A stretch of DNA of 64,000 nt, taken from Diploscapter coronatus. Taxonomy: Eukaryota; Nematoda; Chromadorea; Rhabditida; Rhabditidae. Where the stretch lies: positions 23,885,249 through 23,949,248 of the forward strand of contig OZ038423.1 in assembly GCA_964036155.1 (NCBI GenBank), given 5' to 3'. Below the pieces are notes generated by a model. That model did no database searches and had not been told where the DNA came from. It was given only the letters and a program-made list of their open reading frames with translations. Made by a program: the position numbers and the translations under genes. Shown here one piece after another: positions 44,534-58,836 of the stretch; positions within the stretch are counted from its first letter, which is position 1; every line of letters begins with the position of its first letter.

Positions 44534-46671
44534 CTATTTAACCTCCTCCTCATTTTTAGTGTCTTCTTTTTCCTCTTTCATTTCCTCGTCTTTCTGACTG
44601 TCGCTTTGAAAATCTTCGGGACTTCTCTCGATTTCGTTCTTCATATCATCCTCCTCGATTTCACCGTCCTTGTCATCATCGAATTTCACACCGAGCAGCT
44701 CTTGCACTTGACGGGTCGACTTAATTGAGAGTAATTAAGTAGGAAATTAAATAATTGTTTAAAGTTAGTTACCTTAATTAGTCCCTCAATCTTCGGCTTC
44801 AGACTCTTGAGTCGGCCCTCCTTGCCGTTGATGTCCGACTGCAGCACGTTGCGACGACCCTCCTTCTCGGTCAGCGTGGCCACAAGTCTGGAATTTAATG
44901 TTGAAGTCTAGAAATCTTTAAGTTTAACTTCAATAAGCTTCAGAAATTTAAAGAAACTTCAAAATTAACTACCAAAATATTTAAGAAAGGTCAAAATAAC
45001 TTCGAAAACTAAAAAACTTCAAGAATTTTGAAAAAAACTTACTCCTTTCTCATATCGACCTCCCACAGAAGTCTTTGTTTGTAGAGTTCATGCTCGCTGT
45101 CCTTGGTCACTTCTGGTTTGGTGATGGTTTCTGGAGCAGTTTTATAGAACTCGTCCACGGGAACCAGGTCTAGCTCTTCGTCACCGGCACTAAAAAATAA
45201 AATTTTTGAAACTTTGTAAGAGTTTAGAAAAATTTGAGGAAATTTGTAATTTACCTGAATGACAGACACTTATTGATCTCCTTGTAAATGTGCTGTATCT
45301 CGCTATTTGAGTTGTGGAGCTGGAGTAGGTTTTGGTCGACCTGAAAAATTCAAGAAAAAATATCGGAGATAAAAATTTTTGCTATTTTTTATGAAGATAA
45401 TCTGAGCGTAGCAAAATAATTAAGTTTTTACGAACAGAGGGTAAACTTGAAACATTCTCGAGATACTTTCTAAAATTATCAAAATTTGGTCAATAACAGA
45501 AACGATAAACTTTCAAAATATTGAAATCCATCTTCGCTGATAAAATTTGGAACATAGTCAAGACTTTTTTCAAATAATCGAAAGTTTTAAGCATCAAAAT
45601 AGTTGCATAATCTTGAATAGGTCACATTTTGAAAATATTTTAAAATAAATAAATAAATTTAAAATCTCACCTCTTCCATTTGCTTGACGACTTCATTTTT
45701 GAGGAACTTCAGCGAGTATTGACAAAGTCGAAATGAGCGACGAATTCGCATGCAACGCAACATCGACATTCTCTCGTCGAGGGGCTGCAAATAGAAAAAA
45801 AGGTTTAAAAATTCGGGGAGTTCTAGGGAATTTCAATGCGATTAAATTCAGGATAAAGAATTTTGTATGCTTCAAAATAACTCAAATTTGATAAATTTCA
45901 CTCTAACTGGTTAGCTACAGTTTCGGCCGGTAAAATAATGTACAATTTATGGGCTAATAGAAAAAGACACCACTTTTTCTAAGAAATAGTATGGGGAGGC
46001 AAGATAGGAAAATAAAAAACCGGTGTCTTTTTCTAGGAACCCAATTTATGTTCCAAAACTCCCTAAATCTGTGATAAATTGAAGATTATATTTGATAATG
46101 TGGTCTAATATGCGCATGTTCTGCAAAATTTGATACAAAATAGAAAATTACCGTTTTATTATCCATGAATGCTTCAATCGAGGTTTTCAAGTCGCCGGTG
46201 GCTTTGAGGATCTCGAGACTGTGGTCTTTTGGCGATTTCTGTCTAGCCAATTCATCCTCCAGAGCGTAGAATTCCTGGGCAATTTCATTATTTTTCAATT
46301 TTTACAAAATATAGCAATTTGACGATAAAATACATTAAATTTTCCATAATTTGACTTGAAATACTTTGAAACATGATTTTTATTGAATTTTCAAACTATT
46401 CATAGTTAATCAAATTATCTAAATAGCCAAATGGAAAAACACGAGTAACTTAAACTTCGAGGCATCTTGGTCGACAATTTTTGAAACATAATACATCTCC
46501 TACCTCAACTGAAAGCGGTTTGTCCCTGGGCTCCTCAACCGTTGTCTCATCTTTGACTGTTGTCGGTGTTTTTGCGGCGGCGTCGGATGACGACGACGAC
46601 AACTTTGGCCGCTTGACGTCGATTTTCGAATCCGTCGTCGACGCTGAGGCCCTTTTCTGAGGTGACGGCAT
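44534..46671 (-). CDS. thoc-5: THO complex subunit 5 homologue, 312 aa
   Basis: Seven exons (46504-46671, 46152-46274, 45671-45784, 45255-45340, 45043-45189, 44773-44887, 44534-44719) total 939 nt. The start is an Ser/Lys-rich nuclear-type segment (MPSPQKRASASTTDSKIDVK, VKRPKLSSSSSD). The family core includes HIYKEINKCLSFSAGDEELD, LVPVDEFYKTAPETITKPEV and EGRLKSLKPKIEGLIKSTRQ, followed by VQELLGVKF. THOC5 is part of THO/TREX, which couples transcription and splicing to mRNA export. The protein ends in a highly acidic tail (EEKEDTKNEEEVK) soon after the VQELLG motif, so it lacks the long C-terminal half of vertebrate THOC5. One intron contains a small MITE. The second exon uses a CCCAG acceptor that is weak for this genome. 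Confidence 0.85.
45958..46035. mobile_element. 78 bp MITE with 14 bp perfect TIRs
   Basis: TAGAAAAAGACACC at the left and GGTGTCTTTTTCTA at the right are perfect inverted repeats. The interior carries the TTTCTAAGAAATAGTATGGG core shared with the copy at 14763-14906. It lies in an intron of thoc-5. Confidence 0.8.
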
Positions 46672-47220
46672 CTAAAAACGACGAAAATTAGGAAAAATCG
46701 AAAACAAAAATGGGAGAAAATCAATATTCATCGAAGTCAACGATATTTTACGTGACGTTTAGAACAATGAGTGAAAGATTTATTGTCGTTCATCATAGAG
46801 TTTCATCAAAAGGCACGTTTTTGTAATTTGTTGATATTTCGGGCCAATGTTTAAAATAAGACATAAAGATTAGGAACTTTGAAGGTTGCCGAAACTTTTG
46901 GGAGCTTGCAGAAAAATTTCAGAAACTTTCGAAGTTCCCAAAAATAACAAAAGGCAATTATGGCTGGGCAGAGTCTGATAAAATAAGGCTTCAAAAGCGA
47001 GCAAATCATGAATATTTGAGAGTAATCACAATTTCGGACACCAATAAAATAGATTTTTCAAAAAGTCAAGAATAAAGTGCGCAACTGAGCTATGAAGATC
47101 TCTAGGACTAGAGGATAAATTCTAATTTAGAATGCTAGAGAAGAAATGAAAAATAACTGACGATATCACAAATATAGTGGTTTTCGAGTTTTTTACAAAT
47201 ACCATAGAAAAATCCTTGAA
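46672..47220. other. spacer between thoc-5 and merlin genes
   Basis: About 550 bp between two minus-strand genes (3' of merlin, 5' of thoc-5). No supported feature beyond a likely promoter. Confidence 0.4.
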
Positions 47221-50200
47221 TTACATCCCATCAAAAGCTTCGACTCTTTGCTTAGCGGTGCCTCGCATACTCTGAAATTTCGATTTTAAAAAGTTTTTAG
47301 TTATATCATCACGGCAAATTATCGAACCCACTTCAAGTTTTAGATATCGCATCAGAAAAGGAAATAATTAAAAACTAAAATTGAACCCCACACTTAAAAT
47401 TTTTTAAAACATTCCAACCAACTTAATATTCAACTCACTCATTTCGACTTACAATAGAAATACACGTTACAGTCACTTTGTTGGGACGAAAGTGAGCTTG
47501 CGCTTTTTGACTTGGTCTGGATAGTTTTTGAAATTATTCCATCAAAACCATTACATTTAAATCATGAATGCCAGCTTGGATATCTTACAGTATTAAAACC
47601 TTACAACATAACGAATATTGGGCTAAATTGGAGAGGCTTTCCTACAGTCACTCTAACCTCTTCTATTTCTATAAAATATCACACTATTGCTGTACGATTG
47701 TAACGCTGTAACACTTCCTAGCTTCTATCATAAATTATAAACTCACCATCCGTAACGTCGTATTTTTGTCGAACCCATTTTGTAGGTTTTGTTGGTGGAT
47801 GATATCATGCTCCGTTTGCCTGTCCTCTTTCTTCAAACCCTCGATTTCATGCCGGAACTGATTCAGCTTATCCTTGAAAGCCCTAGCCTTCTCGGAGTAC
47901 TCATGCCTGAATTTGAAAAATAATTTTTTTTGTAAAGTACACTAACCGGCCCTTCTCCAACTCGCCCCTGATATTGTGCAGATCGATCAATTGGTTCATG
48001 GCTGGGTCTGGTGGGGGCGGCGCGGGAGCCATCGCTACCATCTAAACTGGTAAGGGTTACCAAATGGTACAAAGTGATCAAAAACGGTCATTTTTGCAGA
48101 GGAAATACATCATGATACCATAGGAGTGATATAAAGCTACCAAAAATGATACAGCTTTTCCCACCTGTCCATTCGGGTTTATCGACACGTAAGTGTGATG
48201 GTGTGGCGAGGTTTGTGCGTGGGACGAGTGGGAATATTGAAGTGGGGCTCGATGGGACACGTTCGACATCGGGATGGAGGACATGGCTCGTTGCAGCTCA
48301 GGACCATTCGGGGGAGGGTAGTCATTCCCAGCTGACAAAGCCATATGGTGGGTGGAGGGGGTCCAGATCTCGCGCATCTAAACATTCGATGATAAGTTTC
48401 GACATTTACTAGCCGAGAATATAATCATCAGTTTTAGCGATTCCCCCCTTCGAGGTCTGACGATATCAAATCAAATCAAATCTACTAAAATGAATCAGAT
48501 AAGCTATTTTATTAGCTTGAAAAATACCATAAATGCTAAAATTCCGCAAGATGACATATCTGAGTTTCATTTATCCTATCCTTACTACTGTCAAAGTCTA
48601 TGCCAGGTTAAAGCTATCAACTCACAGTATGACTAGGTTCGCTGATGACGGCGTGCGACGCGTAGTGTGGTTTCCTCGCTCCGCCCATTCCGAATCCGTC
48701 GCCCATCGCGTAGTTCACGTTCACATCAGCCAGGGACATCGAGATTCGCTGTGCGTAGAGCTCGGCCTCCCGAGCCTTACGTTCCATTCGAAGGAACGCT
48801 TCTTCAGACTAGATTTGAACATTTACAGTGCCGACCAAAAGTTTGGACACACTCACGGATTTTCGATTCATGCATAGTTCGCTCACTTACACCGATTAGA
48901 TGCGGTTGATTGAAGCTTTGAAAACGTATTTGGGGTATATAAGACACGTGTGTATGTTAAGCTTCAGTCAAATCTGATCACTATAAGTGGATGAACAATG
49001 CATAAACCTAAATTCATAGGTCTGTCCAAACTTTTTGCCGCCACTGTATGTCCCAGGAAACATGACAGCAAAATGATTTTTTGATTTTATTGATTCAGTA
49101 ACTTTGCAGAATACTGCTCTAAAAATTCAACTAAATATGCCATGTATCAAAAGTATGACATTCAATTCAATTTTGATGATAGTGATCAACCGTTCGATTT
49201 GATCAATATGTTTTAAGAAAAGCCGTACCAAATTCAATTTTAACGAAATTGGTTTTTATTAGCTAATGGGCAGATAGTTATGATCTAAAAATCACCTTGG
49301 CATGGTTCATCTTGAGTAAATGGCACTCCGCTTCGGCTTCGTTTGCTCGCTTCATATACCGAAGGGCTTCCTGCTCACTGGCTCTGGCTTTCTCGATCAG
49401 TTGTTCAGCAGTTTCTTCACGCATCCTGATCAGCTCCTTGTACTGCTGAATCTGCTCTTTGGCCTTCTCTAGCTCGGCTTTCAGCTGGATTTGCTCGGAC
49501 TCAATTTGTTTCCGTTCCTCTTTCTCTTGAGTCAGTTTCTTCGTTTCGCTAGTCCGACGCATACGTTCCTCGTGAGCCTGAGCTTTCATTTGCTGGACCT
49601 GAAATTTGAACTTCTCGCTCCCATAATGTGCTACGAAGTTCCAAGCCAATAACATTGAAAGTCTCTCATTTGATAGCTTATCGGTTCAACGTCATGTTTA
49701 GAAAGAAAATGTTGATGCTCCAAATTTTCATACGATTAAGATGGTGAACGTTTGATCAGCTGGTTTACTCCTGTAGTTCTTAAATAAACTCATAAGTTTT
49801 ACCTCCAACGTATCCGGCTGCCTTCGTTTCAGGTACAAATTATGCGTTCCGATACACAGGTCCAAAATCGACGGGTTTATGCTCGAGTCTCGAGCTTTGA
49901 AGTCTATCGATGACTTGTCGACTGTTTTCATGTAGAACTAAAAGAATAAGCTGAACTTTTCAAATAGTTTTAAATTGCTACCATCTTGTTTTTAAACTGG
50001 ATATTTTTAATCTCGCTCCACGAGAAAAATGGACGAGGGGTGATTCGGTTGGTGCCCTTGTAAATTCCAAGACCCAATGCGGAGATTCCCAGATGGAGAT
50101 CGGTTTCTTTCTTGTTCTAAAATTTAATTTAAAATTAAAAAAAAAACACACACACAAAACAAAACAAATTAATCTTACGCAAATCGGATAATACATTATG

Positions 50201-51741
50201 CCGTACATCTCGAGATCCTGAGCGACTCGAAGATACTCCATTTCGGCGTCTTCTCTGAAAACAATTCAACCTAAGTGACGATTATCCCAAGTCATATTTT
50301 GGTTTAGTTTTAGCAGTTTCTGGTCTCCAACTATTTCCATGATAGTAGTCGGTTCGATTCGTTTAAATTCGAAAACAACCAATCCGGAAATATATCAGTT
50401 TTCACATTTGATTAGATCAAGCTCTATTGCAAAGCCTATTAAATTCAAATAGCATCTTATGATATGTATGCATATAGACCCTACAAAATCCAGAAGCAAT
50501 TCAATTGTTAAATTTAAAATAAAGTCTATTTGAAACTGAAGCTTAATCCAACATTTAATTTCGTGAATGACATTGTAACCGAAACAAACATTAACTTGAA
50601 AGCTGTTTCTTTTATCTTTCAGGTCCAATTAATTTAAAGCGTATTTGGAATTGACCTTGTCTGCGTCGCGTTGTGCACCCACCACCTGCTGATCTTCTCT
50701 CGCCACATGTCCGCAGTCATATCGTACTGCTCCATAACGCCCTTCGGAATCAGCTTCTCTAATTCCAACTGTTCGGTTTCTTCGTTGTAATCGCCGTACT
50801 AAATTCGGGCTTGTTTACCTTATAAATTAGATACATTTTTATACCATAGCTTGGGCAGCGTAAGAAGCAAGTAATACGGCAGCTTCAGGGGAGCAGTAGA
50901 GTTCCATGGATAGAATGGCCTGAATATTGGGATAAAATTAAATACGTGATACAAATTTTTAAAAGGGATCAATCGTAAATATCTTCAATCGGTAGTGAAG
51001 TTTCTTTGTAGCGAGTTAAAACCCCATACCTGTTTGATCTGAAGAAAGAACAAATGCCTCGTCAAATCCTGGATCAGCTCAGTCTCGACGTCTTCCGGGT
51101 AGAATTTGACCAGAAACAGGAATTGCAAACTGCCATCCTCGCCTCGGGAGATATCTTGCTTTCGGATCTGGAAAATCAAGGCTCAAAAATACAAGTAAGG
51201 AGTTTGTACCTGCTTATCCATCTGCAACCAGCAGGGAAGCTGCTTCTTGTTGGTGAATTGTAGTCCGAAGAACCAAATTTCTCGTAGTCCGATGATTCGG
51301 CAGGCAGCTTCATAGAGATGACGACCCGTCCAAGTAGGCTGCAAATTGTGTGAATATTTAAAATGAAACTTTAAGAATATGTGTGTGTGTGTGTGTTTCA
51401 ACGCATTTCTAATTCATAAAATGAATCTCATTTATGGTACGACGGTATTCATGGTATGCTGCAGAATTTCTGACATTTGTATGTGTGGAATAAAGAATTA
51501 TTTGTGTGATGGTAGAGCACAGGTATCAATTTTGAAAATAACTTATGAAAATTGTATACACTTGTGCAATTGTGCAAAGTTGTCTTTCTACTTTACAACA
51601 ATGCTTACATGTGATACCTGATATTTGATAATGAAAATGGAAAAGTACCTCGATCACGATTTTCTCCAAATCCGCATCCATCGTGGATATCTTCGCGTAG
51701 AGCGGCTTCTGGGGACTTCTCGACAAAAATGTGAACCCCAT
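47221..51741 (-). CDS. nfm-1: merlin (NF2) homologue, FERM-domain tumour-suppressor type, 642 aa
   Basis: Fourteen exons sum to 1929 nt in frame. The FERM domain covers roughly residues 10-310: TMDADLEKIVIEPTWTGRHL, REIWFFGLQFTNKKQLPCWL, SLQFLFLVKFYPEDVETELI, EDAEMEYLRVAQDLEMYGIM, LDLCIGTHNLYLKRRQPDTL. Then comes an alpha-helical coiled coil (VQQMKAQAHEERMRRTSETK). A Pro/His-rich linker (SGSNDYPPP-like; PAPPPPDPAMNQLIDL) precedes the C-terminal domain (NIRGELEKGRHEYSEKARAF, KEDRQTEHDIIHQQN) ending GTAKQRVEAFDGM. That ending matches the merlin-type C-terminus (SAKSRVAFFEEL in human) rather than the actin-binding end of ezrin/radixin/moesin. Merlin links membrane proteins to Hippo-type growth control. 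A Tc1-type MITE lies in one intron. Confidence 0.92.
48826..49046. mobile_element. 221 bp MITE of Tc1/mariner type
   Basis: The ends CAGTGCCGACCAAAAGTTTGGACA and TGTCCAAACTTTTTGCCGCC+ACTG are inverted repeats with a few mismatches, flanked by TA on both sides (48824-48825, 49047-49048). The interior is non-coding. It lies in an intron of the merlin gene, just upstream of an exon. The termini resemble Tc1-family ends, so it would be mobilised in trans. Confidence 0.88.
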
Positions 51742-52933
51742 GATGGTATTGAATTTCTTGTGAATGAGTCAACAATAACAAAACTTATCGAATTGACATA
51801 TCCATTTCTGGATTTCTGAAATCCAAATTATTTCTACAGAATTGCGAAATAAAGATAAAATGGAATAAATTCGAGAAAGTCATGTTAGTTAGGCTAAGTC
51901 GACTTGAATTTATAATGACAAAACTACAGAGAAAGATAAAATTGGATCATACTGATCCATGAATGAATCAGATGTTCAAAAAACATAGTCGATTCATAAT
52001 TTTCTCTTCAAATTGAAAATGTCCGAAGGAAAGAACAAATCGGATAGTACAACCATAAAATTGTACAAACGAATTGGTGTGAGTACTAATCGTTAGTGTG
52101 GTGTATGGAATGCGAAAGCATTGGGCATAACTGCAAACACCCTGCGTAAAACGCGAGATGTTGGGGCTTAAAGGAAACGAAACACACACACATGCAAAAG
52201 CAAAACGACGAAACGATAGATCACCGCTAAAGATAGACAGAGAAAAAGTTAGAAATATTACTGATCAGAGAAAAAAATTGATTATCGAAAATTTGTATGG
52301 AAAAGGTAGGTGTCGAGTAATTTTTCACCATAAATGGACTTTCTATCCAAAATTCTGGGAACAAAGTACTCACTTTCCACCCAAGTCATAAACGAAATGG
52401 CGAAGAAAAATGATAATTTGGGGGGTGCGCGAACCTAATGGAAGAGAACACATAATGAACACATGTTTGGAATGCGCGCGAGTGGACGTAAATAGGCACG
52501 TCCAAGCGAAAGGACGAAGGAAAAACGCAGCGAAATGAATCGATCCCTAATAAGGCAAGCAAGCAAATCAATGAATGAACATGTTCCTCGAGAAAAGAGC
52601 GAGAAGTGGAAAACATTTCAAGAATTCGGAGAAATTTCAACAACATGCATGTTTCAAGAAAAATTGGAAGGAATCAAATATTTAATGAAAACAATTAATT
52701 GGTATTTTATGCTTTGAACAAAAGTAACTCATGAAATCATTTTCTAGGTTTCAAAAACTGGAACTATTGAATAACTCATTAAAGTAGTGTTCTGCACCGC
52801 TTGTCTCTATAGAATATAATTTTGAACAGGTTTATTCAATTCCAGAACAATAAATATAACAATAATTTAACTGTGGGTCAAGATCATGGTTTATGGTTTA
52901 TTGGTTGCACGAGGAGTATCTTTTGTCTTTTGT
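51742..52933. other. 1.2 kb between merlin and the histone cluster
   Basis: It contains the merlin promoter region and the 3' flank of H4. A (GT)n run lies just inside merlin near 51380. No gene was recognised in the spacer. Confidence 0.4.
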
Positions 52934-52949
52934 GGCCCTAAAGAGGGCC
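52934..52949 (-). terminator. histone 3' stem-loop of H4
   Basis: On the minus strand GGCCCTCTTTAGGGCC, preceded by AACCCAAC and followed by ACAAA. It is the 6 bp stem, 4 nt loop (CUUU) recognised by SLBP for replication-dependent histone mRNA 3' ends. It lies about 48 nt after the stop codon. Confidence 0.95.
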
Positions 52950-52997
52950 GTTGGGTTAGTTTTTGATCAGTGTGAGCTCCGAGAGTCGTTGGTCGAC

Positions 52998-53828
<831 letters not shown>

Positions 53829-56800
53829 ATGAGTCTGTTTAAAATCAACGAGTATTTTTCGACGAACCTAGTTGGAGCTTCATGTATTCACTGTGTGAAT
53901 TTAATCGGGAAACGAGGTTGGCTTGAAAATGTTCAGACTCAACTTAAAACTCAGTTTCTAGACCAGCTTATCGTCGGCGGAGAAAACGGATTCTTGACGG
54001 TGTTCGATCCAGGTTCAGATTTTAAATCAGAAATTTCGATTTTTAAAAGTTAGGCGAAAAAGAGAAGGAACAAGACGCCACAATAGTCCAGCAAGAAACC
54101 GGTCGACCTGTCATCGAAATTCAATCGGGAGAGTTTCTTCCTGGGACCGGAATGATTTTAGCAATATTGTCACCGTCAACTCTTTCTTATTACAAGCTAA
54201 TCTACGGTAATTTCTCATGAATGAAAATTTGTAGCATAACAATGAGCTTAGATGAACAAGACCCCTCAAGAACGAGACTGAACGAACTTTTCGTGCACTC
54301 GCTTCAAGAAGGAGCCTACAACATGTGTTTGGTCCAAACTCCAAACCATGCCACGCAGATCTTGGTGCAGAGTGTTGGATGTAACCTGACTTTGTTTCAA
54401 GGCATGCAAATTGAAAAGAATCTTGAAATAAGTCAAATTTTATAGCGGACCAAGTCGTGTTTTCCCGATCATCCCTTCCTTCACTTCATCCAGGTCCTCT
54501 GTGCTACTGTCTACCTTCGTCGTCCCTGATCACAGTTAACGGAGGATTTATCAACAGTGTGAAGTTCAGCTTGTTGGCGAGTGGATCTAACACTGGAAAG
54601 AAGATTACTGTAGGCTTCAAATTTCAAAGCCTGAATACGTTGAAACTTTAGTTCGATTGGACCATGAACCTAGGCGATAGCGCAATATCTTTGGCGACAC
54701 AAGACATGCCTCCAGTTCAACCGTCGATAATTGGTATTTATTTAATTAGCGATAGCTAAGAATTAATCGGATAGTTGTTCAGTGCTGTGTCGAAGAACGA
54801 TGTATTGCTTTACGTCTGGAGGGATAATTCGATGGCAAGTCCGATTCGAATGCATCGCAACGGCGCTGTGCGTCTATAGGGTGCCGGAAAGTTAGTTTCT
54901 TCTACTTTAATCCAATAAAGCCGTTCCGAGAGTTGACTGCTAAATTTATGGATAGTTTATGAAAATGAGTGAAATTTTGTAACATGTTATAAAATTGGAT
55001 AATTTAACACAATAATAAATAGTCTACGCACTAATATACGAATACGACAATGAAATGCTTCAAAACTTGTTACATAATTCAATTCCACTTGGTTCATCTA
55101 GTACAGTTATTTCACTAATTTTACATATTTTTCACCAACATCGATGAAGTTCTGCAACATATTTCAGCCGACAATGCAATCATTCGCTCGATCGTTGCAA
55201 CGAACATCAACACTCTGTTGATCTACTCCGATTCAAAGCTCATTTGGAATTGTCAGACCCAAGAACCACCAGTGCAGCTACTTGTATCCTCCTATAGGTT
55301 CTCCAAAAATAGTAGTTTTCTAATTCACAAAATTCAAGTCCGGTACTTCGCTATATCCTAACTATGCTAACAGCAGAGGGGAAGTTGACGATAGGCTACA
55401 TCGGAACACAACCTAATCTTTACAAGGACAGAAATCTGCTTTAATTTCTTTTTATTTTGAATTTTTAGGTACCAGCCGACAATAGGTTCGTAGACTTCAA
55501 GGCTAAAATAACTGAAATGCGAGAAATGGAAGCGAAAGTTAAAGATACTTCAAGTAAGTCGAACTTTCTTAAAATTCCTGCATTTCATAGTTCAGATGTC
55601 GAAATCAAGTCGTCGCCGTTCAATTTCGATGTTAAGTTAGGGGAACTTGAAAGATCGTCGGTAAACTTGAATTTGATTTCTGGATCAGGGAAACTTTTAG
55701 ATTGACTATTCTTCGAAAGGAGATGCCCCGGTCTGCCCTGTGCATTTGACGTTCCACAATTTACGAGATTCCGATCAGATCTTCTTAAACGTCGAATGTC
55801 AAATGGCAACGCCGTCGAAGCAAATTGTTATCGAAAGGGCTAGTACGAAATTGTTTCAACTTTCGAAAAATTGACATATTACTTCAAAGGAGATGGAACT
55901 AACATCAACTTCGGATGCTATGTCGGCGAAAAACTTCCGACTTCAACTCAAGTTACCATTGTTGCTCATGCAGTGCCGGGAAATTGTAACACATTTCTAA
56001 CACACAATGAATTTTGAAAATATGATTCTCAGTTTCCTTCTACAAACGATTACGACTGCCCCTGGGATTGATGTTTCATAGTTCCTCCCCAGATAGAAAC
56101 GCGAAATATAAAGTCATCCTGGAAATAGATCAAGCTATGGCACCTCTAAACCAGCTTTACGCGGGTCTTTAAGTTTGAAATCCTCCCGAATAATTTCGTA
56201 TATTTAGATTTACATGCGGAAAATCCTCAATCGCTAGGTCTACGAGTGTATGGGTACGATGCTACAGTCTCAATATTCGGGGCTAATAAATCAAGTAAAT
56301 CTTCATTTGCGATCAAGATCTGTATATACGTAAAATTCAGGCAGATATCGGATTCAATCTGAATATCCTTCACTTCTGAACGTCGTAGTAGCAGATTTGG
56401 GAGACAGACTGATGTCGAATCTTCCTGGAGTTCATATCTCAGGAAATCTACCTATAGAATACGCAAGTGGATATCTGGAGGAGTATTTTGGGGTCTGACT
56501 TCAACAAATCTAATTTGCAGAGTTCAAATTTCAGCTGGAAGATAAGTACTCGAACGAGAAGAAACAAGTTGAAGCTCGATCGAAAGAAGTCCGCGCAATT
56601 GAGGCTTTACTGTTGAGCAAGGCCAAGAACGCGAAGCTAGACGATGTAACCCACATTGAAACCCTGCTGGACAAAGCACATGAGACGGTAAATGGATAAT
56701 AACGATTTAATTGGAGTAATTATGTTCAGTTGATCGCGCTAATCGACCAATTATGCGCAACGCAGAAGAGGATGGAATCAGTGAGACAGTCACTCTGTAG

Positions 56801-57385
56801 TCTCCTCAACCTGGCAGCCACAATCATGAGGTGGAGAAACCTGGAGGCAACGATCGATGGAGATGTCATCACGAATACGCAACAGGTTTGGGTTTGAGAA
56901 AAATAAGAATTTGTTGAACTGATGTATTCTGGATTGATGTGCAAAAATAACATAAATTTCTTTCAAAAATTAAGAGATGCAGCAGATTTGAGCACATGCA
57001 ATGAGTCAATTTTAAATTGCTGCAAATAAAGTTCACGCAAGAAATTATACATTGCATAGTTTTCATTATACGTAACAAGTTTGGCTGATCCAATGTAAAA
57101 ACATACTATTAGAATGATTCTCGATCATTCTGACGTTTAATATTAATTTTCCCTAAATGTAGTCAATTCGCGAACGACTTTCGTGGCTAGCCGGCTCAAG
57201 AGACGCTACCAAAATCATCGAGAACCTCTGTATGACAGCCACCAACAAGGACATGGGAATGATCGAGGAAAGGTTCGAGTTTCGAGAAATAAAATTGCAC
57301 CCAAACTTGTATTTTCAGAGAAGAGGAGGAAGAAGACGACACTGAGAAATTGGAGCAAGTCGCAAGGGGCGAAGTACCTTTGTAG
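53829..57385 (+). CDS. bbs-9: BBS9 / PTHB1 homologue, BBSome subunit
   Basis: Begins MSLFKINEYFSTNLVGASCI, the characteristic MSLFK...W/YFST start of PTHB1, then LDQLIVGGENGFLTVFDPG, EIQSGEFLPGTGMILAILS, SRSSLPSLHPGPLCYCLPS, FDWTMNLGDSAISLAT and TNINTLLIYSDSKLIWNCQ, following the beta-propeller order of BBS9. First exons: 53829-54012, 54054-54206, 54252-54401, 54446-54609, 54652-54733, 54783-54890, 55168-55297. Later exons run to a Glu/Asp-rich end (EEEEEDDTEKLEQVARGEVPL) with TAG at 57383-57385; exons between about 55340 and 56500 were not all fixed. BBS9 is a core scaffold of the BBSome, which traffics membrane proteins in cilia. Intron 3 appears to be GC-AG. Confidence 0.85.
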
Positions 57386-57450
57386 TCGCCAAATGTTTAA
57401 ATTCCAAGCTTTATTTACACCTTTAAATAAATAACTACAAATTCAATTGT

Positions 57451-57466
57451 GGCCCTAACGAGGGCC
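57451..57466 (-). terminator. histone 3' stem-loop of H3
   Basis: On the minus strand GGCCCTCGTTAGGGCC: the same stem as the other three genes, but a loop of CGUU in place of CUUU. The flanking CCCAAC and CACAA are conserved. Confidence 0.92.
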
Positions 57467-57546
57467 GTTGGGTTGGGTTTTAGGATGTTACAGGACGCTT
57501 GAGAGTGCCTCTGACGTTGTCAGTTGATCATCTTCGGTAGCTCTGT

Positions 57547-58766
<1,220 letters not shown>

Positions 58767-58782
58767 GGCCCTAAAGAGGGCC
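58767..58782 (-). terminator. histone 3' stem-loop of H2A
   Basis: On the minus strand GGCCCTCTTTAGGGCC with AACCCAAC before it and ACAAAC after it, about 55 nt past the stop. Confidence 0.95.
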
Positions 58783-58836
58783 GTTGGGTTGAATTTGAGG
58801 AGAGCGTCGTGTCGTACGTCGATGGAGTTCAGCGAC

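Noticed and set aside
51370..51400. GT repeat as a regulatory or Z-DNA element
   Set aside because: Only about seven GT units in a merlin intron; ordinary microsatellite length.
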